DNA of 64,000 nucleotides from Myxococcus fulvus (GCF_900111765.1 NZ_FOIB01000012.1:248001-312000); one strand, 5' to 3'. Counted from the stretch's first letter, positions 7,998-17,923 are shown. The notes: generated from the sequence alone by a model not told the origin. Numbers and translations: made by a program.

Positions 7998-9473
7998 CTA
8001 GCGGACGAAGGACTCGCGGGGCAGCCAGACGACGAAGCGCGTTCCGCCCTGGGAGGACTCCACGGTGAGCCGACCCCCGTGGGCCACGGCCACCTGCCGG
8101 GCGATGAACAGGCCCAGGCCCAGGCCCTCGGCGCTGGCGGGGCGGCCCCGGCGGAAGGGCTCGAAGAGGGTGGCGTGCTCCTCCTGCGGCACCGTCAGCG
8201 AGTCATTGCGGATGGACAGCGTCACGCCCCCCACCGCGCCCACCAGCTTGAGCCACACCGGGGTGGGCTCCGGGCTGTGCTGGAGCACGCTGCCGAGCAG
8301 CGTGTCCGCCAGCTGGGTGATGCGCCCCGCGTCCCAGTGGCCCCGCAAATCACCCTGCGTCTCCATCAGCAGCGTGCGGCCCGGGTGGCCCTGCCGCCGC
8401 TCCTCCAGGACCTTCTCCACCAGCCGGTCCAGCACCAGCGGCTCCGGGCGCACCGGCAGCCCTCCGGACAGCCGGGCCCGGGTGAAGTCGAGCAGCTCGT
8501 GGATCATCCGCTCCATGCGCCGCGCGGCCTGGGCCACGTGCCCCACCAGCCGCTGCTGGGGCTCCTCCAGGTTCTCCAGCCGCTGCAGCGCGCTCGTGCC
8601 GGACTGGATGCTCTCCAGTGGGGAGCGCAAATCGTGGCCCACCACGCCCAAGAGCTGCTCCCGGAAGTGCTCGGTGCGCTCGGCGCGCTCCTCCGCCGCC
8701 TTGCGCCCGCTGATGTCCCAGATGGCGGCCAGCCGCACCTGCCGGCCCTCCCACGTCACGAACTTCCCCAGCACTTCCAGGGGGATGCGCTGGCCGTCGC
8801 GCCGCACGCACATGACCTCGTAGGGCGTCTCCACCCCCCGGGCCACCGCGGACATGACGGCGGGCCGGTACTCCGGCGCCACCCATTCGACCAGGTGGTG
8901 GCCGATCAACTCCCGGGGCGAGTCGTGGCCCAACAGGTGCGCCAGCGCGCGGTTGGCGTCCAGCACCACGCCGTTCTCGTGCAGGAAGTGCCCGTCACAG
9001 GCCACGTCGGCCAGGCTGCGCATGTGCGCCTCGCGCTCGCGCAGCCGGGCCTCCTCGCGCACGCGCTCCGTCTCGTCGCGCACCCACAGCACCACGCCCG
9101 CCAGCACCCCGGCCTGGTGCGCCGGGGACAGCCCCACGCGCAGGTGCTTCTCGCCCGAGCCCGCGGCCAGCACCCCCGTCAGCGGCGCCTCCACGACGTT
9201 CTCCCCCGAGAGGGCGCGCGCCAGAAGCGGGGCCAGCGAGAAGGCGACCTTGGGCCAGACGTCCACCAGGGGACGCCCCAGATAGGCCCGGGTCTCCATC
9301 CCCGACAGCGACGTCAGCGCGCCATTCACCCACACGGGCCTGAGCTCCCTGTCCAGCAGGGCGATGCCACAACCCGTCGCGTTCAGCAGCGCGCCGAGGA
9401 AGGGCCAGGCCTCCTCGGGGGCCACGGCGAACATCGGGCCACCAGGGAGGGGGTGAAACAGGGACTGCGGCAT
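7998..9473 (-). CDS. PAS-domain sensor histidine kinase, probably degenerate
   Basis: The protein is 491 residues and predicted cytoplasmic (no membrane segment). It has a first PAS-like domain (about 20-135), a second PAS (about 150-258), a HisKA domain with His280 in VVGHDLRSPLES, and a HATPase_c domain (about 375-488) with the G-box EGLGLGLF. The N-box, normally N-L-x-x-N-A, reads DTLLGSVLQHS: both Asn are missing, including the one that coordinates Mg-ATP, while the two related kinases in this window keep it. The D-box is also altered (IRNDSL). It may therefore be a pseudo-kinase or bind ATP unusually. It sits between atpH (upstream) and atpA (downstream) on the same strand; regulation of ATP synthase expression is only an inference from position. 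Confidence 0.85.
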   Translation of the reverse strand: MPQSLFHPLPGGPMFAVAPEEAWPFLGALLNATGCGIALLDRELRPVWVNGALTSLSGMETRAYLGRPLVDVWPKVAFSLAPLLARALSGENVVEAPLTGVLAAGSGEKHLRVGLSPAHQAGVLAGVVLWVRDETERVREEARLREREAHMRSLADVACDGHFLHENGVVLDANRALAHLLGHDSPRELIGHHLVEWVAPEYRPAVMSAVARGVETPYEVMCVRRDGQRIPLEVLGKFVTWEGRQVRLAAIWDISGRKAAEERAERTEHFREQLLGVVGHDLRSPLESIQSGTSALQRLENLEEPQQRLVGHVAQAARRMERMIHELLDFTRARLSGGLPVRPEPLVLDRLVEKVLEERRQGHPGRTLLMETQGDLRGHWDAGRITQLADTLLGSVLQHSPEPTPVWLKLVGAVGGVTLSIRNDSLTVPQEEHATLFEPFRRGRPASAEGLGLGLFIARQVAVAHGGRLTVESSQGGTRFVVWLPRESFVR

Positions 9474-9634
9474 GTTGAGGTCGTCCAGAAAACCCGGGGT
9501 TGCCCCGTGTTCTCCCGAGTATACCTCTGTCCCAGGGCTACAGGAAATGCCGGTTTGCCCCGGACTACCGGGTGCGTGGACGACCTGGGGCGTTGGCCGC
9601 GAGGATGCGGCCGCACGCCCCGGGACAGCGGGTG

Positions 9635-10174
9635 CTACTTCAGCTCGCGGCGCATCTGGTCCAGCTGGGTGCGCAGGCTGCCGTCGTAGAGGACGCTGCC
9701 CACCTGGGCGGACACGCCACCGAGCAGGCTGGGGTCCACGCGGGTCTCCAGGATGACGTCGCGCTGGGTGAGCTGCTGCAGCGTCTGGCGCAGCTGGGCC
9801 AGGGTGTCGGCCGGGAGGGCGGCGGCGCTGGTGACGTTGCCGCGGACGCGGCCGGCGCGGGCATCCGCCATGTCGCGGAAGAGGCGGGCGATGTCGTGCG
9901 CGTAGACCAGCCGGTTGCGGTCCACCAGCAGACGCAGGGTGTTGGCCAGCACCGGCTCCAGACCGGGGACGAGCTTCATCACCCCTTCCACGACCTGGCT
10001 GCGCTGGGCGCGCGAGTAGGCGGGGTTGTGGAGCACGTCCGCCAGCTCGGGGTTCTTCGCGAGGATGTCCGCGAAGGCGGTGAGCTGCTCGGCGACGGCA
10101 TCGATGCGACCCACCTCCGACGAGACGTCGAGGAGGGCACGGGCGTAGCGGCGGGCGATGGAGACGTTCACCAT
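9635..10174 (-). CDS. atpH: F1Fo ATP synthase subunit delta
   Basis: This 179-residue protein has the family's usual length. It is the stator subunit that links the F1 head to the peripheral stalk. It begins MVNVSIARRYARALLD, the classic OSCP/delta start, and has the C-terminal beta-rich domain ending DPSLLGGVSAQVGSVLYD then SLRTQLDQMRREL. ATG 10174 is chosen over an upstream in-frame ATG at 10195 by homology. It is normally followed directly by atpA; here 161 bases and a kinase gene intervene. The upstream partner genes (atpB, E, F) are not visible, since the next gene upstream is divergent. Confidence 0.93.
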   Translation of the reverse strand: MVNVSIARRYARALLDVSSEVGRIDAVAEQLTAFADILAKNPELADVLHNPAYSRAQRSQVVEGVMKLVPGLEPVLANTLRLLVDRNRLVYAHDIARLFRDMADARAGRVRGNVTSAAALPADTLAQLRQTLQQLTQRDVILETRVDPSLLGGVSAQVGSVLYDGSLRTQLDQMRRELK

Positions 10175-10332
10175 GACGGGTCGCGCCCTTAGCATGGTGC
10201 CCCATGGCCGTCCACCCCCGTGGACCGAGTGCCCGGGCGGGCAGGGAAGCGACGGGCGGAGGGCAGGTCCGACGCGAGGGGGCTTGGCGAGGAGGCGGGA
10301 AGACCCGTACCGTGGGGTCCCGACCGCCCCCC

Positions 10333-12162
10333 ATGCACGACCCCGTCATCGGCATCGACCTGGGTACCACCAATAGCGCCGTGGCCACCGTGGAAGATGG
10401 CCGGCCGCGCCTCATTCCCTCACGCGCGGGGGGCCGCCTCACGCCCTCCGTGCTCGGCGTCACCAAGAGCGGCGAGCGCGTCGTGGGCCAGCAGGCCCAG
10501 GTGCTGGCGGAGGAGCATCCGGACGCGGTGGTCTGGGCCACCAAGCGCTTCCTCGGACGACGCTACACGCCGGAGCTGGTGCAGCAGGCGAAGGCGCTGG
10601 TGCCCTATCCGCTCGTCGCGGGCCCCGCTGGTGACGTGCGCGTGAAGCTGGCCGGGCGCGTGATGCCCTGCACGCAGGTCTCCGCGATGATTCTGGGCGA
10701 GCTGGCGCTGGATGCGCAGGCGCACTTCGGCCGCCCCGTCAGCAAGTGTGTCATCACGGTCCCCGCCAACTTCGACGACAACCAGCGACAGGCCACGCGC
10801 GAGGCGGCCTCCATCGCGGGGCTCGAGGTGGTGCGGCTGGTGAACGAGCCCACCGCGGCGGCGCTCGCGTACGGGCTGTCGCGCGGCTTCGAGGGCAACG
10901 CGCTGGTGTTCGACCTGGGCGGCGGCACCTTCGATGTGTCCATCCTCGACGTGAAGTCCGGCGTCTTCGAGGTGCGCGCCACCGGCGGTGACCCCCGGCT
11001 GGGCGGCGAGGACTTCGACCAGCGAATCGTCCAGTGGCTCCTGGCCCAGGTGGACGATGAGCTGCGCCACGTGGTGTCGCAGGACGCGCAGAGCCTCAGG
11101 CGCCTGAAGGTCGCCGCGGAGGCCGCCAAGCGCGAGCTCACCGAGCACGAGGAGTCCACCATCTCCGTGACGGGGCTGGGCGACCACTCGGGCAAGGGCG
11201 GGCGCACGACGGAGCTGGAGACGGTGCTCACGCGCTCGTTCTTCGAGACGCTGTCGGAGCCCTTGTCGCGCCGCTGCCTGGAGGTGTGCGAGGGCGTGAT
11301 GCGCGAGGCGAAGATGGACCCGCGCTCGGTGGACGTGGTGCTGCTGGTGGGCGGCATGACGCGCGTGCCGCTGGTGCGCCGGCTTGTCGCGGACTTCTTC
11401 GGCCGGCAGCCGTCCACGGACGTGCACCCGGACGAGGCCGTGGCGCTGGGCGCCGCGGTGCAGGCGGACGAGCTGCTGCGACAGTCCGGTCAGGCGCTGC
11501 TCCTGGACGTGGCCAGCCAGAGCCTGGGCGTGGGCGTGCTGGGCGGGCGCGTGAAGCGGCTCATCGCGAAGAACACGGGCGTGCCCGTCGTCGCGCGCGA
11601 CATCTTCTTCCCCGGCACCTCCGGCCAGCACGAGGCGCGCATCCCCGTGTACCAGGGCGAGAGCGAGTTCCAGGACGAGAACCACAAGCTGGGCGAGGTG
11701 GTGCTCAAGAACCTGCACGTGGCCGCGCGCGGAGACGTGCCGCTGGAGGTCGTCTTCGAGCTGTCGGGTGAGGCGATTCTGTCCGTGAAGGCCACGGACC
11801 TGACGACCGGCAACATGGAGACGGTGCGCCTGGAGGCGCGCGCGGGCCTGCCGCACGGCGAGGCGGAGAAGCTGGGCGCGGAGCAGGCGAACTACGCGAA
11901 GTCGCAGGGCGTGGTGGACGCGAAGCGCGCGGAGGAGCTGTTCCGCAAGCTGCTGGAGCGCGGCGAGAAGCTGGCGCGGATGCTCCAGAAGAGCGCGCAG
12001 GAGAACCCCAGCCCGGAGGCCGAGGCCGCGGTCGGCACGGTGCAGAAGCTGCTCGACGGCGGGCGCACCGCGCTGGACAGCAAGGACGCGGCGAAGTGCG
12101 CCGCCATCGCCCGGCAGCTCACGCAGCTGTTGTCCGGCGGCAAGCAGGAGCCGCGGGCCTGA
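10333..12162 (+). CDS. Hsp70 (DnaK-like) chaperone
   Basis: The protein is 609 residues. The N-terminal ATPase domain has [14 protein letters not shown] (phosphate-1), [12 protein letters not shown] (phosphate-2) and [14 protein letters not shown] (adenosine), followed by a substrate-binding beta domain (about 385-500) and a helical lid. The C-terminus GGKQEPRA lacks the EEVD-like tail and glycine-rich segment of canonical DnaK, and the gene is not with grpE or dnaJ, so it is probably one of the several specialised Hsp70 paralogues of myxobacteria. It is divergent from atpH. The stop overlaps the start of the next gene (TGATG), implying translational coupling to the REC-PilZ regulator, which may be its functional partner. 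Confidence 0.9.
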   Translation: MHDPVIGIDLGTTNSAVATVEDGRPRLIPSRAGGRLTPSVLGVTKSGERVVGQQAQVLAEEHPDAVVWATKRFLGRRYTPELVQQAKALVPYPLVAGPAGDVRVKLAGRVMPCTQVSAMILGELALDAQAHFGRPVSKCVITVPANFDDNQRQATREAASIAGLEVVRLVNEPTAAALAYGLSRGFEGNALVFDLGGGTFDVSILDVKSGVFEVRATGGDPRLGGEDFDQRIVQWLLAQVDDELRHVVSQDAQSLRRLKVAAEAAKRELTEHEESTISVTGLGDHSGKGGRTTELETVLTRSFFETLSEPLSRRCLEVCEGVMREAKMDPRSVDVVLLVGGMTRVPLVRRLVADFFGRQPSTDVHPDEAVALGAAVQADELLRQSGQALLLDVASQSLGVGVLGGRVKRLIAKNTGVPVVARDIFFPGTSGQHEARIPVYQGESEFQDENHKLGEVVLKNLHVAARGDVPLEVVFELSGEAILSVKATDLTTGNMETVRLEARAGLPHGEAEKLGAEQANYAKSQGVVDAKRAEELFRKLLERGEKLARMLQKSAQENPSPEAEAAVGTVQKLLDGGRTALDSKDAAKCAAIARQLTQLLSGGKQEPRA

Positions 12163-13331
12163 TGAACGCGCCCGGCTCCACCACGCGGGAGGCCGTGTTC
12201 GTGGTGGACGACTCGCGCACCGCGCGCGAGGTGGTGCGGCTGCACCTGGCCCGGCTGGGCTGCGAGCCGGTGACGCTGGAGGGCGGCGAGGCGTGTCTGG
12301 CGGAGCTGGCCCGCCGCGCGCCCATGCTCATCCTGATGGACCTGCGCATGGAGCGCATGCAGGGCGACGAGGTGTGCCGCGCGGTGAAGTCGCACCCCGC
12401 GGGCCGCAACGTGCCCGTCATCATGTTCACCTCCGCCGGCGAGCCGCACGAGGTGATGCACTGCTGGCGCGCGGGCGCGGATGACTTCCTGCCCAAGCCC
12501 GTGGCGCTCGAGGCGCTGCAGGCCAAGCTGGTGGCGGTGCGCAACGCCCGCGAGCGCGCGAAGGAGGGGCCTCCCAAGGGGCGCCGCGTGCTGCTCGTCG
12601 AGGGTGGCCGCTTCCTGCACACGTTCCTGGGCGGCTCGCTGGAGCAGGAGGGCCTGCACGTCCTCTACGCGCGCGACGCGCAGGACGCGGAGGCGCTCGC
12701 GGCCGAGCACGGCGCGCAGCTCGACGGCTTCCTCGTCGACGTGTCGCGCGCCCCGCGAGAGACGCTGGCCCTGGCCGCGCGGCTGCGCGACGCGAACCCG
12801 AAGAAGCCGCTGGTGCTCCTGTCGCGCGCGGAGGAGTCCGGTGAGGTGCTCGCCAGGGCGCAGGCCTTGTCGGGCGCGCCGCTGCTGGAGAAGCGCCACC
12901 TGGGCGCGGACGAGCTGCTGGGGCGCGTGCTGTCGCGGCTGACGCCGGACCGCGTCCCCCTGCGGGCCGCCGAGCGCGTGCCCTTCTTCACCGTGGTGGA
13001 GTTCGCGCCGCTGGCCGGAGGCGCCGCGCTGACGGGCTTCAGCCACGACGCCAGCCCCGAGGCCCTCTTCGTGCGCACGCTCACCCCGGCGCGCGAGGGC
13101 ACCCGGTTGTCGTTGAAGGTGTCGCTCGCCGGACAGCGCGCGCCGTGCTCGGCGGAGGCCACCGTCGTCTGGGCCAACTCGCCGCGCGCCCCCGGCGCCT
13201 TCCGTGCACCGGCGGGCATGGGCCTGCGCCTGGAGCGCATGGACCCGGCGCTGACGCAGCAGTTCGTCCGCTTCGTGCCGCGGACTCACGGATTTCCCCT
13301 CACGGGGAATCCACGCGCCTCAGGTTTCTGA
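12162..13331 (+). CDS. Two-receiver regulator with C-terminal PilZ-like domain
   Basis: The protein is 389 residues. The first receiver (about 10-130) is complete: VFVVDDSRTAR, phospho-acceptor Asp in LILMDLRMERM, Thr in VIMFTSAGE and Lys in FLPKPVAL. The second (about 140-255) is degenerate: the acidic pair is replaced by LLVEGGRF and the acceptor region reads FLVDVSRAP. The C-terminal ~110 residues (FFTVVEFAPLAGG ... ALFVRTLTPAREGT ... GMGLRLERMD) follow the pattern of a PilZ domain (TIGR02266-like in myxobacteria). The full RxxxR motif for c-di-GMP is not evident, so binding is uncertain. It starts within the stop of the hsp70 gene. Confidence 0.8.
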   Translation: MNAPGSTTREAVFVVDDSRTAREVVRLHLARLGCEPVTLEGGEACLAELARRAPMLILMDLRMERMQGDEVCRAVKSHPAGRNVPVIMFTSAGEPHEVMHCWRAGADDFLPKPVALEALQAKLVAVRNARERAKEGPPKGRRVLLVEGGRFLHTFLGGSLEQEGLHVLYARDAQDAEALAAEHGAQLDGFLVDVSRAPRETLALAARLRDANPKKPLVLLSRAEESGEVLARAQALSGAPLLEKRHLGADELLGRVLSRLTPDRVPLRAAERVPFFTVVEFAPLAGGAALTGFSHDASPEALFVRTLTPAREGTRLSLKVSLAGQRAPCSAEATVVWANSPRAPGAFRAPAGMGLRLERMDPALTQQFVRFVPRTHGFPLTGNPRASGF

Positions 13332-13505
13332 GAGGCCCTGGCGCCCGCAAGCCCCTGGAAATCCCGGTGTCCCGAGTCAGCGCGGTTGCTGGCATGGGGG
13401 TGGCAAGAGCGCGCCCGGGCCGTGCCGTCATCCGGGCATGGCGGGCTGCAAGACGCCAGCTCGCGCCGCGGATGGGGCCAACAGACACGAACCGGGAGGA
13501 ATCTC

Positions 13506-15629
13506 ATGCGGCGATGGAAGCGCTACGGATGGGTGGGGCTGGTGGCGGTGGCTGCGGTGGGTTGTGACGACGAGAAGACGTATGCGCCGGTGGAGAACGA
13601 GCCGGTGGCGCAAGAGGCGCGGCTGGATGCCTTCGAGGGCTGCGAGGCGCTGGAGCAGCACATCGAGGACACGGCGACGAAGCGGATGCGCGCGTCGGTG
13701 GAGTCGATGCGGCCCCGCGGCCTGCAGTGGTGGTTCGGCGACGGCGCGGCGCCTCCCACGGGCGTGCCCATGCCGTCCGAGGACAACGGTGGCGCGGGCG
13801 CGCCGCGCGGCCCCGACGACTACACGGGCACCAACAACCAGGTGGCCGGCGTGCACGAGGCGGACTTCGTGCAGAACGACGGCAACCACATCTTCGTGCT
13901 GTCCGGGTCCAAGCTGTATGTGAATCGCTCCTGGCCCGCGGACCAGCTCACGCGCGTGTCGTCGCTGGCCATCGAAGGCCAGCCGCGCGAGATGCTCTAC
14001 GACAAGGAGCGCCAGCGGCTGGTCATCGCGTCGCAGGTGTACGAGGAGCGTCCCGGCCGTCCCTCGGTGTGGGGTGACTCTCCGATGATGGGCGCGCCCC
14101 TGCCCGACTGCGCGGGCCTGCGCTGCGGCTACATGCAGGGCGGCACGCTGAAGGTGACGGTGGTGGACGTGTCGAACCTGGCGTCGCCCCAGGTGAAGCA
14201 GCAGGTGTTCCTGCCGGGCGGCTACCTCACCGCGCGCCGCGTGGACAGCGCCGTGCGGCTGGTGATGACGGACGAGTTCCGCTGGCCCTCGGACGTGCGC
14301 TTCTACCCCGAGTACTCCCGAGAGCTGGAGAACCGCGACAAGATGAACGCGGCGCTCGACGCGCTCATCGTCAAGAACGAGAAGCTCATCCGCGACCAGA
14401 CGCTGGCGGACTGGGTGGAGCCCGGTCGCCGGGTGGCGGCGGATGGCACCACCACCGCGCTGCCGTTCTCCTGCTCGGACTTCTTCCATGCCAACGCGCC
14501 CACGGGCCTGGGCTTCGTGACGGTGCTGTCGCTGGACCTGGACACCGTGGAGGGCGCGGCGCCGCTGGGCCGCACCAGCGTGGTGTCCGCGCCGGGCGTG
14601 GTGTACGCGTCCACCGAGTCCCTGTACCTGTCCGCCAACCACTGGTGGTGGCAGCAGGTGGCGGAGCAGTCCGACCACTCGTACATCCACAAGTTCGACA
14701 TCCGTGAGCCGGCGCGCGCCACGTACGTGGGCAGCGGCTCGGTGGCCGGAGTGCTGGTCAACCAGTTCGCCATGGACGAGCACGAGGGCGTGCTGCGCGT
14801 GGCCACCACGGTGACGACGTGGCGCACGGAGGGCAATGGTGACGGCGTGTCGACGCCCACCACCAACGGCCCGGACACCGTGAGCCGGCTGGTGACGTTC
14901 GCCCCGAAGAACGGGCGGCTGGAGGAGCTGGGGCGCAGCGAGGACCTGGCGCCGACCGAGCGCATCTTCAGCGCGCGCTTCGTGGGCAAGAAGGGCTACA
15001 TCGTGACCTTCCGCCAGACGGACCCGCTCTTCACCTTCGACCTGAGCGACCCGGCCCATCCGCGCAAGGTGGGCGAGCTGAAGATTCCGGGCTTCTCCAC
15101 GTACATCCACCCGCTGGGTGACACGCACCTGCTCACCTTCGGCGAGGACCGCGATGAGGACGGTAGCTGGCGCAACCGCGCGCTGAAGCTGTCGCTGTTC
15201 GACGTGAGTGATTTGGCCAACCCCCGCGAGGCCTTCACCCACCGGATGGGGACGACCGGCTCCAACAGCGAGGCCCTGCACGACCACAAGGCGTTCAACT
15301 ACTTCGCGGCCAAGGGCCTGGTGGCGGTGCCCTTCGTGGACTGGGACTACAGCCGCGCCGACTACTGGTCCGGCTTCACCAGCGAGCTGCGTGTGTTTCG
15401 CGTGGACACGGCCACGGGCTTCACGCCGGTGGGCGCGGTGTCGGCGCGGGACATGTTCCAGCGCTTCGAGCACCCGCACTGGAGCTGGTACTGGGCGCCG
15501 GAGGTGCGACGCAGTGTGATGGCGGATGACTTCGTGTACGCCATCACCGACGCGGGCATCCGCGTGGCCAACGTGGGGGCGCTCCAGACGCCGCTGGCCA
15601 CCACGTACTTCGACGCGCCGGTGCCCTGA
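13506..15629 (+). CDS. Beta-propeller lipoprotein
   Basis: The protein is 707 residues. ATG 13506 has GGGAGGAAT just upstream (13494-13502). The signal sequence WVGLVAVAAVGCDDEK has a lipobox Cys followed by Asp-Asp, a +2 residue that in other Gram-negatives favours inner-membrane retention. The remainder matches the Beta_propel (secreted 'beta-propeller domain') family: TNNQVAGVHEADFVQNDG near the N-terminus, repeats of V-x-D-V-S-N-L/P-x-x-P (VVDVSNLASPQ, TFDLSDPAHP, LFDVSDLANPREA) and FSTYIHPLGDTHLLTFG. Family members are extracytoplasmic and of unknown enzymatic function. The gene is monocistronic, with 164 bases before the MATE gene. Confidence 0.85.
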   Translation: MRRWKRYGWVGLVAVAAVGCDDEKTYAPVENEPVAQEARLDAFEGCEALEQHIEDTATKRMRASVESMRPRGLQWWFGDGAAPPTGVPMPSEDNGGAGAPRGPDDYTGTNNQVAGVHEADFVQNDGNHIFVLSGSKLYVNRSWPADQLTRVSSLAIEGQPREMLYDKERQRLVIASQVYEERPGRPSVWGDSPMMGAPLPDCAGLRCGYMQGGTLKVTVVDVSNLASPQVKQQVFLPGGYLTARRVDSAVRLVMTDEFRWPSDVRFYPEYSRELENRDKMNAALDALIVKNEKLIRDQTLADWVEPGRRVAADGTTTALPFSCSDFFHANAPTGLGFVTVLSLDLDTVEGAAPLGRTSVVSAPGVVYASTESLYLSANHWWWQQVAEQSDHSYIHKFDIREPARATYVGSGSVAGVLVNQFAMDEHEGVLRVATTVTTWRTEGNGDGVSTPTTNGPDTVSRLVTFAPKNGRLEELGRSEDLAPTERIFSARFVGKKGYIVTFRQTDPLFTFDLSDPAHPRKVGELKIPGFSTYIHPLGDTHLLTFGEDRDEDGSWRNRALKLSLFDVSDLANPREAFTHRMGTTGSNSEALHDHKAFNYFAAKGLVAVPFVDWDYSRADYWSGFTSELRVFRVDTATGFTPVGAVSARDMFQRFEHPHWSWYWAPEVRRSVMADDFVYAITDAGIRVANVGALQTPLATTYFDAPVP

Positions 15630-15792
15630 GGCACGCGGACACACGGGTGTGACGGCTCGGGGCCTCGGGACACGATGTGGGTCCCGGGGCCCTGTCGCGT
15701 CCACCCGCCAGGTCGGTCAGGTGGGGGCACGGCGAGGCGTCCCTCGCGGTTGGCGCATTCCACGCCGGAAGGCGCTATAGGCCGAGCCCGCC

Positions 15793-17196
15793 ATGTCCAC
15801 CGCCGTCCTGCCGCCCCAGACCGAGGTCACCCGCTCTCCTTTGCGCACGGAGTTCAAGGCGCTGACGAAGCTGGCGGTGCCCATCGCCATCGCGCAGGGC
15901 GGTCAGGCGCTCATGGGCCTGGTGGACACGCTGGTGATGGGGCATGCGGGCACGTCCGCGCTGGCGTCCGCGGGCCTGGGCAACGGCCTGTTCTTCGCGG
16001 TCAGCAGCTTCGGCATGGGGCTGATGATGGGCCTGGACCCGCTGCTCTCGCAGGCCATCGGCGCTCGCAACGAGTCCCGTGCCCGCGCGCTGTTGTGGCA
16101 GGGCGGCTGGCTGGCGCTGGTGTCGGGCGTGGTGCTGTGGATGCTGTTGCTGTTGACGCCCGCGGTGCTGCCCATGGCGGGCGTGGTGGAGCCGGAGCTC
16201 ACCCAGACGCGCGACTACCTCATCTGGCGCGCGCCCTGCCTGCCGCTGATGCTGGCCTTCATGACGGTGCGCACGTACCTGACGTCCACCGCGAACATCC
16301 GGCCCCTCATCGTGGCGACGCTGGCGGCGAACGTGGTGAACCTGCTCGCGGACCTGCTGCTCGTCTTCGGCGGCGCGGGGCTGCCGGAGTGGACGGGGCC
16401 GCTGCGGCTGGTGCCGGCGCTGGGCGTGGTGGGCGCGGCGGTGGACTCGGTGCTGTGCACGGCGCTGCAGTTGGGAATCGTGCTGTGGGCCGTCAAGCGC
16501 CTGCCGGCGCCGGAGACGAAGCCGACGCGGCGGCCGGTGTGGGCGGACCTGGCGCAGGCGGCGAAGATTGGGACGCCCGCGGGGCTGCACATCGCCGCGG
16601 AGATTGGCGTGTTCGCGCTGGCGGGCGTGCTGGCGGCGGGCCTGGGGCCGGCGAGCATGGGCGCGCACCAGATCGCCATCTCGTTCTCCAGCCTCACCTT
16701 CACGGTGGCGGTGGGCATCGGCAACGCGGGCAGCGTGCGTGTGGGCTGGGCGGTGGGAGGACGGGACTCGGCGCAGGCGCGGCTCAGTGGCTTCATGGCC
16801 TTCGCGAGCGGCGCGGGCTTCATGGCGCTGGGCGCGCTGGTGTTCGCGCTGTTCCCCACGGCGCTGGCGAAGCTGGGCGGGGCGCCCGCGGACGTGCTGC
16901 CCCTGGCGGTGCCGCTCTTGATGGTGAGCGCGGTGTTCCAGGTGTTCGACGGGGTGCAGGGCGTGGGCGCGGGCGTGCTGCGCGGCGCGGGCGACACGCG
17001 CTTCACCTTCGTGGCGAACATGGTGGGGCACTACGCCATCGGTCTGCCGCTGACGCTGCTGCTGGGCTTCAAGCTGGGCATGGGCGTGCTGGGCATCTGG
17101 TGGGGCCTGTGCGCGGGGCTCATCTTCGTGGCCCTCGCGCTCCTGTGGCGCTTCCACCGCGTCAGCTCCGGCACGCTGCGCCCGATTGAGGCGTGA
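15793..17196 (+). CDS. MATE-family multidrug/cation antiporter
   Basis: The protein is 467 residues with twelve hydrophobic segments. The N-terminal half shows the MATE pattern: LAVPIAIAQGGQALMGLVD, then DTLVMGHAGTSALASAGLGN, and GLDPLLSQAIGARNE in the loop after TM2. The second half repeats it (GTPAGLHIAAEIGVFALAGV, GPASMGAHQIAISFSS). MATE proteins export drugs or metabolites against Na+ or H+ across the inner membrane; the substrate is not predictable. It ends 13 bases before the convergent esterase gene. Confidence 0.93.
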   Translation: MSTAVLPPQTEVTRSPLRTEFKALTKLAVPIAIAQGGQALMGLVDTLVMGHAGTSALASAGLGNGLFFAVSSFGMGLMMGLDPLLSQAIGARNESRARALLWQGGWLALVSGVVLWMLLLLTPAVLPMAGVVEPELTQTRDYLIWRAPCLPLMLAFMTVRTYLTSTANIRPLIVATLAANVVNLLADLLLVFGGAGLPEWTGPLRLVPALGVVGAAVDSVLCTALQLGIVLWAVKRLPAPETKPTRRPVWADLAQAAKIGTPAGLHIAAEIGVFALAGVLAAGLGPASMGAHQIAISFSSLTFTVAVGIGNAGSVRVGWAVGGRDSAQARLSGFMAFASGAGFMALGALVFALFPTALAKLGGAPADVLPLAVPLLMVSAVFQVFDGVQGVGAGVLRGAGDTRFTFVANMVGHYAIGLPLTLLLGFKLGMGVLGIWWGLCAGLIFVALALLWRFHRVSSGTLRPIEA

Positions 17197-17209
17197 GCGG
17201 GCGGCGGGG

Positions 17210-17923
17210 CTACCAGGGCAGGTACTGCTGAATCATCTCCCGCCAGACGGGCCAGTCGTGGTTGCCGCCCTGCCAGATGGCGAGCTGGTTGCCGATGTCC
17301 TTCTTCCACAACAGGCTGGAGAGGTGCTCGTTGGAGGGGCGGCAGAAGTCGTGCTCGCCCACCGCCAGCACCATCTCCACGCGCTGGAGCGCGGCGAGCT
17401 GGCTGTTGTCGTGGACGTTGGGCAGCCACTGCGTGGCGGAGTGGAAGTAGACGTCGTGGTCCTGGTGGCCGTCGAGGAACTCGTCCGTCTCGAACTTGCC
17501 GCCCATGGAGATGAGCCGGCGGAAGACGTGCGGGTGGCGCAGGCCCACGTTGTACGTGTGGAAGCCGCCGAAGCTGCACCCGGCCAGGGTGAGGCGCCCA
17601 CCGGTGCTGCGGCTCATGAGCAGCGGCACGACTTCGTTGAGCAGGTATTGCTCCCACTCCTGGTGCCGGGCGACGCGGTCGTGCGGGTGCACGGACTTGT
17701 TGAACCAGGACTCGTCGTCCACGGAGTCCGGGCACACGATGACGTAGCGGCCGGACTGGACGCGGTCGGCGATGGCGCCGATGAGGCCGAAGTCCTCGGC
17801 CTGGAAGAAGCGGCCGCGGCTGGTGGGCAGCAGCAGCACGGGCTCCCCGGAGTGGCCGTAGAGCAGGAGCTCCATGTCCCGATGCAAGCGCTCGCTATGC
17901 CAGCGGTGGTATTCGCGGTTCAT
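17210..17923 (-). CDS. Alpha/beta-hydrolase-fold esterase (esterase D-like)
   Basis: The protein is 237 residues. It has the nucleophile elbow LAGCSFGGFHT (G-x-S-x-G), an early strand PVLLLPTSRGRFFQAEDFG that supplies the oxyanion region, and NHDWPVW near the C-terminus with the catalytic His. The start MNREYHRWHSERLHRDMELL fits a family of myxobacterial esterases of the esterase D / enterochelin-esterase type without signal peptide, so it is cytoplasmic. The substrate is unknown. It is convergent with the MATE gene; the aldehyde dehydrogenase gene lies about 120 bases upstream on the same strand. Confidence 0.8.
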   Translation of the reverse strand: MNREYHRWHSERLHRDMELLLYGHSGEPVLLLPTSRGRFFQAEDFGLIGAIADRVQSGRYVIVCPDSVDDESWFNKSVHPHDRVARHQEWEQYLLNEVVPLLMSRSTGGRLTLAGCSFGGFHTYNVGLRHPHVFRRLISMGGKFETDEFLDGHQDHDVYFHSATQWLPNVHDNSQLAALQRVEMVLAVGEHDFCRPSNEHLSSLLWKKDIGNQLAIWQGGNHDWPVWREMIQQYLPW

